Virus record (IMG/VR): IMGVR_UViG_3300046010_003204
Coordinates: 1-21,384 of that record
DNA length: 21,384 nt
Strand: one strand, 5' to 3'
Source: a virus
Of the stretch, positions 1 to 6,668 are shown in pieces. Within the stretch, counting starts at the first letter, position 1. Each line of letters starts with the position of its first letter. The notes under the pieces were generated by a model that was given only the letters and a program-made list of their open reading frames with translations, searched no databases and had not been told where the DNA came from. A program made the position numbers and the translations under genes.

Positions 1-238
1 TATAAAATTTTCCATCAAATTTGAAAACTCCATAACAATATTCGCCAGAACCTTCTCCACCCAATTCCCCTTCAATCCATTGGTATTCATGTTGCAAAAC
101 TTTTTCTGCAACTTCTTTGGTTACATTATCTGGACCATAACTTTGGGCAATATATCCTGTAGACATATCATATACCAGCCCCTCAATATTAGAATCTTCA
201 TCCAGAAATTGTTGCAAAGTTGTTAAAATATCACTCAT
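1..238 (-). CDS. Small conserved phage protein, 3' end outside window
   Basis: An ORF starts at the ATG at 238 and runs off the left edge with no stop, giving 79 residues. A GGAG ribosome-binding site lies 7 bases upstream of the start. The visible protein begins MSDILTTLQQFLDEDSNIEG and ends in a Gly/Glu-rich stretch followed by YGVFKFDGKFY. That ending resembles the GIFKLDDVYF segment of the next upstream gene (254-574), and both contain GSGEY, so the two may be related small proteins. It is the last gene seen in the leftward operon. Function unknown. Confidence 0.75.
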   Translation of the reverse strand, partial: MSDILTTLQQFLDEDSNIEGLVYDMSTGYIAQSYGPDNVTKEVAEKVLQHEYQWIEGELGGEGSGEYCYGVFKFDGKFY

Positions 239-253
239 AATTTTCTCCAATTG

Positions 254-574
254 TTATTCGTATGTTGTTACGTTTTTTGTTACAGGGGTTACTACTTTTA
301 TTGATTCTGGTATTGCATATTCACCAGACCCATATGAATCCGATTCAATTATGCCCGAAAAATATACATCATCCAATTTAAAAATTCCTTGTGATGTTGA
401 ATCTTCATCACAATATTTTATTTCAACAATATCATAATTTGTAAAATATCTTCCGCCATGACCTCTTAACAAAGCTGTTAACACATCTTGCACAGATACA
501 TAAACCAATCGTCGTTCTTTAATTAAGACAAAAATTAAATCAAATAATTGATCTTTTGTTTCAATTTTATTCAT
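254..574 (-). CDS. Conserved small phage protein (106 aa), function unknown
   Basis: A 106-residue soluble protein. The C-terminal half has the pattern GIFKLDDVYF, then GSGEY, then PVTKNVTTYE. I recall this layout from small conserved phage proteins of unknown function (FKLDG, a short beta-rich segment, then an EV.PV.KTVT.YE tail). There is no signal peptide or membrane segment. The start at 574 has a GGAG site and overlaps the stop of the nucleotidyltransferase gene by ATGA, so the two are probably translationally coupled. It may be a paralogue of the partial gene downstream. Confidence 0.8.
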   Translation of the reverse strand: MNKIETKDQLFDLIFVLIKERRLVYVSVQDVLTALLRGHGGRYFTNYDIVEIKYCDEDSTSQGIFKLDDVYFSGIIESDSYGSGEYAIPESIKVVTPVTKNVTTYE

Positions 575-1335
575 ATTAACTCCAATGTTGCCAATGCATG
601 TTTAAAATACTGGTAATCAGGCTTACAAAATTCTTTTAAATTCATTATCAAAAAATCATTTGCCCAATTCTTGGTTAAATTTGTTATAGTTTTTTTCAAT
701 GCATATTGATAAGCTCTTAGCCAAGATAATTTGTTACCATCTTGAACCAACCATCGCTCAATTGCTATAACAGTTATTTCTTCCCGAAACATGCGTATTT
801 TATCATCATTTGTTAATTTGTCAAATGATTTTTTACTAATCATTACATCTGCACCAGGACGTAAACATTTTGTATAAACTGGTGGATTTGGATATGCAAC
901 CAATTCATGCAACCAATCGTGATCATATTTGTATTTTACACCATCTGTAAAGAAATCTTTCTTTGTTTTATCCAAACATAAAAAATCTTTGCTACCATGA
1001 ACTGTTTCCCAAAATTGTTTTAATTTTGTATACAATTCGGGAACAATTTTACACCCTTTATGGTTTAACCATAAAATATCTTGTAAAGTTTTTTCCCAAT
1101 GTTGGTTCCAGGCGAAATGTGAACATTTTAATGTGTAAATATGATCTGGTATAACATAATGTAATCCATTGGATTCTACATATTTAAACATAGCATATAA
1201 ATCTTTAGAAATAATATGATAATCACATTTTTCTTCTGGAATTTTATCACCAATTGAAATGAATATATCCAAATCTTTTGGTTCTTGTCTGTTTAAACCA
1301 AAATGTTTTAATGCTGTCGATCCAATGATTATCAT
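571..1335 (-). CDS. Nucleotidyltransferase-fold protein
   Basis: The protein begins MIIIGSTALKHFGL and continues with EPKDLDIFI. The G-S turn (residues 5-6) and the D-x-D pair (D21, D23) are the hallmark of the polymerase-beta/MNT nucleotidyltransferase fold and bind the metal-nucleotide complex. The remaining 230 residues show no motif I can name. The ORF is open back to 1398, but that would overlap the RNA ligase gene. The ATG at 1335 lies 4 bases after the ligase stop and places the GS motif at the very N-terminus, as usual for the family, so I choose it (254 aa). Substrate unknown. Adjacency to an RNA ligase hints at an RNA or nucleotide role (inference). Confidence 0.75.
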   Translation of the reverse strand: MIIIGSTALKHFGLNRQEPKDLDIFISIGDKIPEEKCDYHIISKDLYAMFKYVESNGLHYVIPDHIYTLKCSHFAWNQHWEKTLQDILWLNHKGCKIVPELYTKLKQFWETVHGSKDFLCLDKTKKDFFTDGVKYKYDHDWLHELVAYPNPPVYTKCLRPGADVMISKKSFDKLTNDDKIRMFREEITVIAIERWLVQDGNKLSWLRAYQYALKKTITNLTKNWANDFLIMNLKEFCKPDYQYFKHALATLELI

Positions 1336-1339
1336 AATT

Positions 1340-2425
1340 TTACCAAAGAGGTTTTGTAGAAAAATTTTCAACCCTGTGTTTAAGATAATGTTGAACAATT
1401 ATATCATCATTATCCCCCAATTGTTTAAAAATGTTGATTGCTGGATTAAATTGTGGATGTTTACCATAATTGGTGCCAATCTCCCGCAAACTTTTTCCTT
1501 CCCATTCTGAAACCAAATTGTAAACAACTTGTGAATAAATTTCAAGCTCTTTTAAAATTATTTTCTCCAAATTTTCAAGAATGTTCTTGCGTTCTGGAGA
1601 CAGAACTGGTTTCAAATCATCATGTAAATCTTTTGCAATCAGTGTTGCCAAGTTTTTTGCATTGAATTCATCCAATACTCGATGTTTTGCCAAATATGGG
1701 TCGCATTTGAGTTTAACTCGTTGCCCAGTTTTCAATACTGCCACAAACCCTTCGATATCACTGTCTTCATTATGGGTTTCATTAATGGCATCAAAAATGG
1801 TTAGATTGTCATATTTTTTAACAATGTTTAATGAACAGGAAGTTGCCATAAGGCCCAATAGTTCTCTATATAGATATTCACCATCACCATTAAATCTTGC
1901 TGCCAATAATGTTAACTGTGGTTTTGAGCCATAATCAATTACAATCGGATATTTTCGTGTAGTATATTCAAAAATAAATGTTATCATTGGATATGATGTT
2001 ACCAAGTTGATTAACTCTGGATTATTCCCAAAATCATTCTGGCAAGAGATTGCAACATCTGAAAAAAATGATTTTTTCGTTTTTGCATATATTTGCCCAT
2101 CAATTGGAACAAATGTAATCATTGAACCATCTACTTTTAAATAAAATTCTGCATCAGTGAAATCCAAATCTTTGGAAAGAGTCCATTGGGAACCATCAAG
2201 GTTAAAAAATTTCTCGAATGGTCGAGACACGATTTTGCCATCTTCATCAAATGTTATACCACGACTTTCTAATAATAATGGATCATTAAATGTATCATTA
2301 TTGTTGTAGATATATGAAACAATATTGAATACCTTACCTGCAACAGTTTCTTGTTTGATCTTGATATTATCTTTTAAAATTCCATTTTCATAATCGATAT
2401 AATAATTTTGTAGAATTGGTGTCAT
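1340..2425 (-). CDS. rnlA: T4 Rnl1-type RNA ligase
   Basis: ATP-dependent RNA ligase joining 3'-OH and 5'-phosphate RNA ends through a lysyl-AMP intermediate. Nucleotidyltransferase motif I is K-V-D-G at residues 97-100, the same place as the T4 Rnl1 catalytic Lys99. Upstream is ESRGITFD followed by RPFEKFFN (residues 53-75), typical of Rnl1. Motif IIIa is FEYTTRKYPIVI (about 152-163), motif IV is EGFV (225-228) and motif V is KLK (238-240). At 361 aa it is close to the 374 aa of T4 Rnl1. The start at 2425 has GGAG 7 bases upstream. In T4 this enzyme, with polynucleotide kinase, repairs tRNAs cut by host anticodon nuclease; here the nucleotidyltransferase-fold gene follows 4 bases downstream. 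Confidence 0.92.
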   Translation of the reverse strand: MTPILQNYYIDYENGILKDNIKIKQETVAGKVFNIVSYIYNNNDTFNDPLLLESRGITFDEDGKIVSRPFEKFFNLDGSQWTLSKDLDFTDAEFYLKVDGSMITFVPIDGQIYAKTKKSFFSDVAISCQNDFGNNPELINLVTSYPMITFIFEYTTRKYPIVIDYGSKPQLTLLAARFNGDGEYLYRELLGLMATSCSLNIVKKYDNLTIFDAINETHNEDSDIEGFVAVLKTGQRVKLKCDPYLAKHRVLDEFNAKNLATLIAKDLHDDLKPVLSPERKNILENLEKIILKELEIYSQVVYNLVSEWEGKSLREIGTNYGKHPQFNPAINIFKQLGDNDDIIVQHYLKHRVENFSTKPLW

Positions 2426-2428
2426 AAT

Positions 2429-2623
2429 TTACTCCATAATGTCCCAAATATTAACTAAAAGTGTTTGATCAATAATCTTGCACGACCCGTGCCCATGTTT
2501 GGTATCAGAATTGTCCAAGTACGAACATTTTACACTAATCTTGGTTTCTGTCAAGAAAAAATATTCTTCTAGTTCCAAATGTGGGTGATTTATTGCCAAC
2601 CATCTTTTTAGTATTGGTTCCAT
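2429..2623 (-). CDS. Small hypothetical protein (64 aa)
   Basis: Unrecognised 64-residue protein, MEPILKRWLAINHP to the end. It contains a short GHGSCK segment and an acidic stretch, with no clear domain, signal peptide or membrane segment. The start at 2623 shares one base with the stop of the upstream gene (TAATG), and a GAGG site lies just before it. A sigma-70 promoter candidate lies inside this gene at 2527-2554 and could add transcription of the RNA ligase gene. Confidence 0.7.
   Translation of the reverse strand: MEPILKRWLAINHPHLELEEYFFLTETKISVKCSYLDNSDTKHGHGSCKIIDQTLLVNIWDIME
2527..2554 (-). promoter_or_regulatory. Sigma-70-type promoter candidate inside a gene
   Basis: On the minus strand TTGACA (2554-2549) is followed by a 16-base spacer and TAAAAT (2532-2527). 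The spacing equals that of the clearer promoters at 3621, 4745 and 17737. It lies within the 64-aa gene about 100 bases before the RNA ligase start. The hexamers match well, but the coding location makes it uncertain. Confidence 0.45.
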
Positions 2624-2967
2624 TATTCTGCCTCAAATTCTTTTTTTAATTCCAGGTATTGTTTTTTTCGCAATTCTTTTTGTCTGGTTGCTTCAAATTC
2701 TGATCTATTGATCCGAAAATTGTATTCAGAATCAGTTTCAAATCTGGTAAATATTATAGTTGACTCTGTATAATATTCGCATGAACAAATATAAAATGTT
2801 GCCTCTGGTGATTCTGTTTTATATTTTGTGTTATAATCATTAACAATTTTTTCTACGGCAGTGGTTAAATCATTTAACCCTTCTGCAACAGGTTTTCTAT
2901 CCAACAAATAATTTAAATTAAAATCTACTTCATATGTTATTTTTATTTTACCTATATTATTGTCCAT
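2623..2967 (-). CDS. Hypothetical protein with charged helical C-terminus (114 aa)
   Basis: A 114-residue protein of unknown function. The N-terminal 80 residues look alpha/beta: ITYEVDFNLNYLLDRKP, then a helix ending VNDYNTKYK, then two beta-like strands around CSCEYYTES and IIFTRFETDSEYNF. The last 30 residues are rich in Arg, Lys and Glu and likely form one long helix. The start at 2967 has GGGA 7 bases upstream and follows the previous stop by 2 bases. The stop overlaps the next start by one base. Confidence 0.75.
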   Translation of the reverse strand: MDNNIGKIKITYEVDFNLNYLLDRKPVAEGLNDLTTAVEKIVNDYNTKYKTESPEATFYICSCEYYTESTIIFTRFETDSEYNFRINRSEFEATRQKELRKKQYLELKKEFEAE

Positions 2968-2969
2968 AG

Positions 2970-3158
2970 TTATTTCCCATCATCGTATTGCATCATTAGT
3001 TCCAAAGCCATTAGATACATTAGTGATCCATGGTATGTATCAGTACATTTGTAAGATTCTTTAAATGCAATTTCTGCAATTTTGTGTGGGTCATCAACCG
3101 GTAGCCCATGTTTTTCAAATTCTCTGATTGCATTGATCATATTATTAATATCTGTCAT
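2970..3158 (-). CDS. Small hypothetical protein (62 aa)
   Basis: Mostly helical small protein beginning MTDINNMINAIREFEKHGLP, with a Met-rich C-terminal helix (MYLMALELMMQ). An earlier in-frame ATG at 3170 has no ribosome-binding site, whereas the ATG at 3158 is preceded by GGGGAAGGG, so the later start is preferred. It overlaps the end of the tiny membrane-protein gene 3145-3276 in another frame. Function unknown. Confidence 0.72.
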   Translation of the reverse strand: MTDINNMINAIREFEKHGLPVDDPHKIAEIAFKESYKCTDTYHGSLMYLMALELMMQYDDGK

Positions 3159-3276
3159 ACCCTTCCCCATAATTTATGATATCAATTTGTTCCAAAATAT
3201 CTTGATGGGAAAATAATGATATCGATATTATAAACCCAATGATTAGTACTAATATTAGTTTTTCAAATTTTGTCAT
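3145..3276 (-). CDS. Tiny single-span membrane protein (43 aa)
   Basis: A 43-codon ORF starting at the ATG at 3276. It begins MTKFEKLILVLIIGFIISIS, a basic N-terminus followed by a hydrophobic helix at residues 7-22, then an acidic, Asp/Glu-containing tail. This is the layout of a one-span inner-membrane peptide with a short exposed tail. The start overlaps the end of the upstream membrane protein gene by 14 bases and the end overlaps the next gene by 14 bases, consistent with a chain of coupled genes. The ribosome-binding site is weak. Phages carry many such peptides (holin-like, superinfection-exclusion or host-takeover roles); none can be assigned here. Confidence 0.6.
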   Translation of the reverse strand: MTKFEKLILVLIIGFIISISLFSHQDILEQIDIINYGEGYDRY

Positions 3277-3589
3277 ACAATAATTTTAATACTGTTAATG
3301 TTACAAATAATGTACCAAATATTGAATATGTTAACAATGGCGGAACCCAGTTGGCCATTTTCTGTGTGCTGTAATATAAATCCATCCAGTCACTACGAGA
3401 TTTTTTGTAATACTCAATAAGGTCTGTTTTTAGGCCAATAAGTTCATTATGCTTATCCAATAGAATCATTTGCGAAACAATCTTTTCATGGTCTTTTACC
3501 AACATATATTCACCATCATTACATTGCTCCAATGGTCCAAAATATTTGAACCCTTGGGTATATCTATTAAAATCTGTTTTAGTTTCCAT
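3263..3589 (-). CDS. Small protein with C-terminal membrane anchor (108 aa)
   Basis: The protein starts METKTDFNRYTQGFKYFGPL, has a charged helical middle (about residues 40-75) and ends with one hydrophobic helix (YSIFGTLFVTLTVLKLL, about 87-103), so it is probably tail-anchored in the inner membrane with the helical part in the cytoplasm. The frame is open back to 3688, but a consensus promoter (3621-3648) lies inside that extension and GGGAAA sits 7 bases before the ATG at 3589. The short form is therefore chosen. It would be the first gene of that transcript, with a leader of about 25 bases. Confidence 0.75.
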   Translation of the reverse strand: METKTDFNRYTQGFKYFGPLEQCNDGEYMLVKDHEKIVSQMILLDKHNELIGLKTDLIEYYKKSRSDWMDLYYSTQKMANWVPPLLTYSIFGTLFVTLTVLKLLYDKI

Positions 3590-3620
3590 TTTAGTTTCCC
3601 GATTTGGTTGATGTGTGCCT

Positions 3621-3648
3621 ATTCTAACATATTTCTTAAATATGTCAA
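3621..3648 (-). promoter_or_regulatory. Sigma-70 promoter with extended -10
   Basis: Minus strand: TTGACA (3648-3643), 16-base spacer, then TGT directly before TAGAAT (3626-3621). The consensus -35 and the TGn extended -10 make this a strong call. Predicted transcription starts near 3614, giving a short leader with a GGGAAA site before the ATG at 3589. Confidence 0.8.
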
Positions 3649-3701
3649 TATGTTTTATATACCATGTTGAAGATGGATTATCAATCATATATTATTTCAA
3701 A

Positions 3702-3742
3702 ATTTTATATAATATTTGCCGTCCCTGGCACATTTTATATAA
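3702..3742. repeat. Direct repeat flanking a short hairpin
   Basis: Between the DUF932 gene and the next promoter, the 11-mer ATTTTATATAA occurs at 3702-3712 and again at 3732-3742, exactly 30 bases apart. Between them TGCC (3717-3720) and GGCA (3727-3730) can pair around a 6-base loop. There is no T-tract, so it is a poor intrinsic terminator. It may be a protein-binding site, or chance in AT-rich DNA. Confidence 0.4.
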
Positions 3743-3745
3743 GGA

Positions 3746-4711
3746 TTAGACCATTTCTAACAATTTGGATTGGATATCCAATTTGATTTTATCTGATGTA
3801 TAAAAACTGTTCCAAAATGCTGCTGATTCCGATCTTGGTTTAACTTTGTGATCAAAGTAATCTGTAGTAGCTTGTAACACACCATACAAAGTACCTTTTG
3901 AAAATTCTGCACCTTTACCAACATGGTACAAAGTCATCAAATCATTTACTTTATTTACAAGGGAACCATGTTGTTCATCAACTGCAACATCTTTTTTGTA
4001 AAATTGATCTTGGAAAAATTTGCGAACATCTTTTGTTTCAATTCTTGCTGTTGCCAATGTTCTCATATTTTCGATAAATTGGTGTTGTGTATCTGAAATC
4101 AAGCCGAGTTCCAATTTGGCTTTGCTTGCATCAAAATCGGTTGAATGGGTAACTTTGACCATGTTTTTAGATGATTCATTTAGCGCCATAGTCAAGGTGT
4201 TAGAACAAACTGTTCGAATACTAGTAGCCTTTGCGGTTGTGGCCAAAGTTCCATCCAAGCTTGTTGTAAGTAGCAAAAACCCTGAAATTTTATCGCCAGA
4301 AATGACTTCAAAATCTTCACCCAATTTTGCAGTGGCGAAAAATCTTTTGCCACCAAATAGGGAACCTGCTGTTGACATTTTCATATCATGATTTTCCAAC
4401 AAATCATGAAAAAAATCTAAAACTTCTTTTGGTTGAACAATGCGATAATCATTGCTCATAATAGATAATGGAGCATTCGTATCGCTACGGAACAATGCTT
4501 TTTTATCTGGAAACACTGTTGGCATATCATCACCATTATTAAACAAAATTGGTGATTCTTTTGCAAACCAATCCAATCCTGCTGCAACTCTCCATTCATC
4601 CAATGGGGCATCTTCTGCAATTACATTGCCCATACCGTGCCAAATTTTTGTTGTATCACCAGTGTAGGCAAAATTTACACGGTTGTTGCTCATATCTAAA
4701 TTTGCTGCCAT
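3746..4711 (-). CDS. DUF932 / phage-plasmid-like protein
   Basis: A 321-residue protein with the signature of the DUF932 family (phage/plasmid-like protein): an N-terminal WHGMG motif (about residues 24-28), a central SNDYRIVQPKEVLDFF segment (about 87-102), and TTSLDGTLATTAKATSIRTV followed by C-x-N-T-L. The family is common on phages and plasmids, and its biochemical role is not established. The gene has its own consensus promoter (4745-4772), a leader of about 28 bases and a GGAG site, and is separated from the upstream gene by an intrinsic terminator. It is thus an independently controlled unit, probably early (inference). Confidence 0.9.
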   Translation of the reverse strand: MAANLDMSNNRVNFAYTGDTTKIWHGMGNVIAEDAPLDEWRVAAGLDWFAKESPILFNNGDDMPTVFPDKKALFRSDTNAPLSIMSNDYRIVQPKEVLDFFHDLLENHDMKMSTAGSLFGGKRFFATAKLGEDFEVISGDKISGFLLLTTSLDGTLATTAKATSIRTVCSNTLTMALNESSKNMVKVTHSTDFDASKAKLELGLISDTQHQFIENMRTLATARIETKDVRKFFQDQFYKKDVAVDEQHGSLVNKVNDLMTLYHVGKGAEFSKGTLYGVLQATTDYFDHKVKPRSESAAFWNSFYTSDKIKLDIQSKLLEMV

Positions 4712-4744
4712 TTTATTTCTCCGGTTTGTTTAAAGTATGGGCAC

Positions 4745-4772
4745 ATTATACATGTATCCAATCGAATGTCAA
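4745..4772 (-). promoter_or_regulatory. Consensus sigma-70 promoter for the DUF932 gene
   Basis: Minus strand: perfect TTGACA (4772-4767), 16-base spacer, perfect TATAAT (4750-4745). The bases following the -35 end in TG right before the -10. The -10 is followed by GTGCCCAT, also seen after the -10 of the promoter at 17737. Predicted start is near 4738. Confidence 0.88.
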
Positions 4773-4784
4773 CAAATTTTAAAC

Positions 4785-4809
4785 AAAAAAAATACCCCAA
4801 TTAAGGGGC
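4785..4809 (-). terminator. Intrinsic terminator after the lipoprotein gene
   Basis: On the minus strand CCCC TTAATT GGGG (4808-4795) forms a short GC stem, extendable by one G-U pair, followed by TATTTTTTTT. It lies 19 bases past the lipoprotein stop and just before the DUF932 promoter. The stem is short but the T-tract is good. Confidence 0.7.
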
Positions 4810-4827
4810 ACAGAGAGCGCAAAATTT

Positions 4828-5469
4828 TTACCGTCTTAATCGGGCACTTGAGCCACCACTTCTTGTAAAAGGTCTTGGCGAAGGTCGTGCCCCATAACTG
4901 CTTAATTTGGATGTATCCATATAATTTTTCTTTGGAACAATTGGAGCAACTGGTGCTACAGGTTTATTAACAATGGTTACATTTTTTGTAATATTTTGTC
5001 TGTATACTGGTTGCCTATTGTTGTAATAGGCTCCACTATTGTTACTGGTATTATTACTTGATCCCATAGCATGACCAATCATTCCACCGATGGCCATGTC
5101 TCTAATAGTGTCTGCAGTACTTGACCCATTCTGGACAACTGGAGCCGATTGTACAGGCACTGGTACATATTGGGGCTGTTGTACTACCTGTTGCACAGGT
5201 TGCCCACCATTGGGCGCAATTTGTTCCACATAAGGCTGTTGTGCCACTTCTGGAACATATTCGCCAGATTGTTGTAATCCATTCTGTGGAACATTCTGTG
5301 AAACAACTTTTCGATATTCAGGCAACAAATTTAAACAAAATGGGGTAGGTTCCTGCCCAGATTGGATTTGTTCTTTGCAAACAAAAATTTGTTTTTCTTT
5401 GATCTTTTCTTCTTCAGATTGGCAGCCAATTAAACCAACCAGTAAAAATAAATATACAATTTTTCTCAT
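4828..5469 (-). CDS. Phage lipoprotein, Gln/Pro/Asn-rich
   Basis: A 213-residue protein with a type II signal peptide: MRKIVYLFLLVGLIGC, with Cys16 as the predicted lipidated residue in an L-I-G-C lipobox. The mature part is low-complexity and rich in Gln, Pro, Val and Asn (about residues 60-120). A short glycine-zipper-like GGMIGHAMGSS follows (about 128-138), then a basic Ser/Arg-rich end (SSARLRR). A strong AGGAGG site precedes the ATG. The start overlaps the stop of a 35-aa membrane protein (ATGA). Expressed phage lipoproteins act in superinfection exclusion or as outer-membrane spanins; no homology supports either here. It ends at an intrinsic terminator. Confidence 0.85.
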   Translation of the reverse strand: MRKIVYLFLLVGLIGCQSEEEKIKEKQIFVCKEQIQSGQEPTPFCLNLLPEYRKVVSQNVPQNGLQQSGEYVPEVAQQPYVEQIAPNGGQPVQQVVQQPQYVPVPVQSAPVVQNGSSTADTIRDMAIGGMIGHAMGSSNNTSNNSGAYYNNRQPVYRQNITKNVTIVNKPVAPVAPIVPKKNYMDTSKLSSYGARPSPRPFTRSGGSSARLRR

Positions 5470-5573
5470 AACATTTCCTCCTCACTTGCCAATAAAATTA
5501 TAAATCCAATAATCCACCATAGTACTGGTAGGTGAAAAATTAAACCCGTAAATAAACAAAACCAACCTAACAT
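5466..5573 (-). CDS. Tiny membrane protein (35 aa)
   Basis: A 35-codon ORF that starts MLGWFCLFTGLIFHLPVLWW and ends ASEEEML. Nearly the whole chain is hydrophobic, enough for one long or two short spans, with an acidic C-terminus. GGGGAC lies 6 bases before the ATG at 5573. The start overlaps the stop of the upstream 47-aa membrane protein and the stop overlaps the lipoprotein start by ATGA. The tight coupling argues that it is a real gene acting with its neighbours at the cell envelope. Confidence 0.62.
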   Translation of the reverse strand: MLGWFCLFTGLIFHLPVLWWIIGFIILLASEEEML

Positions 5574-5710
5574 ACTTTGTCCCCATACACAAAAATTAAA
5601 CATGTGATAAGATTGATTATCACCCATATCATCCTATCTTTTATTTCCATTGTAGGGGAAATTGCTATACCAGCCAGAGAAATAATTGGTAACCACATTA
5701 AATTATTCAT
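5567..5710 (-). CDS. Tiny two-span membrane protein (47 aa)
   Basis: A 47-codon ORF from the ATG at 5710. It begins MNNLMWLPIISLAGIAIS (first hydrophobic span), then a short loop with EIKDR, then a second span (MIWVIINLITCLIFVY, residues 27-42) and a GDKVC tail. Such a helical hairpin is typical of very small phage membrane proteins. GTGGGA lies 5 bases upstream of the start, which comes 1 base after the stop of the 178-aa gene. It forms a coupled set with the 35-aa protein and the lipoprotein. Function unknown. Confidence 0.62.
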   Translation of the reverse strand: MNNLMWLPIISLAGIAISPTMEIKDRMIWVIINLITCLIFVYGDKVC

Positions 5711-5711
5711 A

Positions 5712-6248
5712 TCAATCCCACATCGAAGTCAGATAACGACCAAAAAGAGTGGTTCCACCCCTTACCCTATCATTCAATTCCATTGATAACTTGTGGTCAT
5801 ATTTTCCATCTATGTATGACAAGTCATCTATATCATCTTTGGACAATCGTTCAAATGCCCAAATGATTTCATCCATAACATATTGCCATTTCTTTTCGGT
5901 ATCCGAAAAATTTTCTTCATAAAAGGATATCCCAGTTCGTAAATGTTCTGGAACATCATTGTCATCAACATATGACACACCCTGTTTCCTAGCCTTTAAT
6001 TGCACCATCAATGGATAAATTATTTGTGCTAACATGTAATCCATACTCCACAAATCCCATTTATCTATTTTTACTACAACTTTTTGTTTCTTTTTTGAAT
6101 GAATCCATGTTAGGAATTTATCAAACCATGTGTCAGACAAATATTCGCCCAATTTATCAGACTGTTCTTCTGTTATAATTGGGCGAAACATTTCTGCAAA
6201 TTGGTATACACCAAACCATGTGCAATATGGACCAAATTTAAATTTCAT
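5712..6248 (-). CDS. Conserved phage protein (178 aa), function unknown
   Basis: The protein begins MKFKFGPYCTWFGVYQFAEM. Its core has KIDKWDLWSMDYMLAQIIYP (about residues 60-79), QLKARKQGVSYVDDNDVPEHLR (about 83-104) and KWQYVMDEIIWAFE (about 119-132). I recognise this combination (a D-W-S-MD segment, a VDDxDVP loop, then W..V.DEMIWAFE) from a family widespread in T4-like and other large phages, without a known function. The length fits. The start overlaps the upstream stop by ATGA. Confidence 0.85.
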   Translation of the reverse strand: MKFKFGPYCTWFGVYQFAEMFRPIITEEQSDKLGEYLSDTWFDKFLTWIHSKKKQKVVVKIDKWDLWSMDYMLAQIIYPLMVQLKARKQGVSYVDDNDVPEHLRTGISFYEENFSDTEKKWQYVMDEIIWAFERLSKDDIDDLSYIDGKYDHKLSMELNDRVRGGTTLFGRYLTSMWD

Positions 6249-6427
6249 GATTTCTCCAAAAATATCTGATCAATAATTGTGTAATATGAATTAAACCATG
6301 CCTCACTCTCAGGATAGTCATTGCCGTAAAAGTAATATTCAACTATTCCATTTCGCTCAATTGCTTGAACTATTTCTGGTGGCTCGTCTAATGATAACGT
6401 TTGAACCCAAAAATATGTAATTCTCAT
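6245..6427 (-). CDS. Small hypothetical protein (60 aa)
   Basis: Unrecognised 60-residue acidic, aromatic-rich protein beginning MRITYFWVQTLSLDEPPEIV. AAGGA lies 8 bases upstream of the ATG at 6427. Four bases separate its start from the previous stop, and its end overlaps the next gene by ATGA. No motif, signal or membrane segment. Confidence 0.7.
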   Translation of the reverse strand: MRITYFWVQTLSLDEPPEIVQAIERNGIVEYYFYGNDYPESEAWFNSYYTIIDQIFLEKS

Positions 6428-6430
6428 TTT

Positions 6431-6667
6431 TTAATCCTTTACAACAAGTCTATAATAATAGTATGTTGGATATTTGGTCAAATTTCTTGGTAACCCAGAA
6501 TATCTATCCCATACCATATTTAAATGAAATGGAGTTTTATCTGGTAAAATTACTTCTACAAGTCCAACAACATCTGGACCATCAACATGGAAATATACCT
6601 TGCTGCCACAGGCAGAAAATACTTTTTCTGGAAAATATAAAATACAATCTGCTAAACTTTGTTTCAT
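6431..6667 (-). CDS. Small hypothetical protein (78 aa)
   Basis: A 78-residue protein beginning MKQSLADCILYFPEKVFSAC and ending with an aromatic strand, TYYYYRLVVKD. Predicted mostly beta. The frame is open to 6700, but GGAG (the last codons of the upstream gene) lies 7 bases before the ATG at 6667, which follows the upstream stop by one base. That start is chosen. Function unknown. Confidence 0.72.
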   Translation of the reverse strand: MKQSLADCILYFPEKVFSACGSKVYFHVDGPDVVGLVEVILPDKTPFHLNMVWDRYSGLPRNLTKYPTYYYYRLVVKD

Positions 6668-6668
6668 A

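Noticed and set aside
3590-3688. 33-residue N-terminal extension of the 3263-3589 gene
   Set aside because: The extension contains a consensus promoter and lacks a ribosome-binding site, whereas the ATG at 3589 has one.
4020-4391. Long plus-strand ORF opposite the DUF932 gene
   Set aside because: It mirrors a strong family match on the minus strand and has no ribosome-binding site. The same applies to plus-strand ORFs at 9253-9582, 11508-11831 and 19282-19707.
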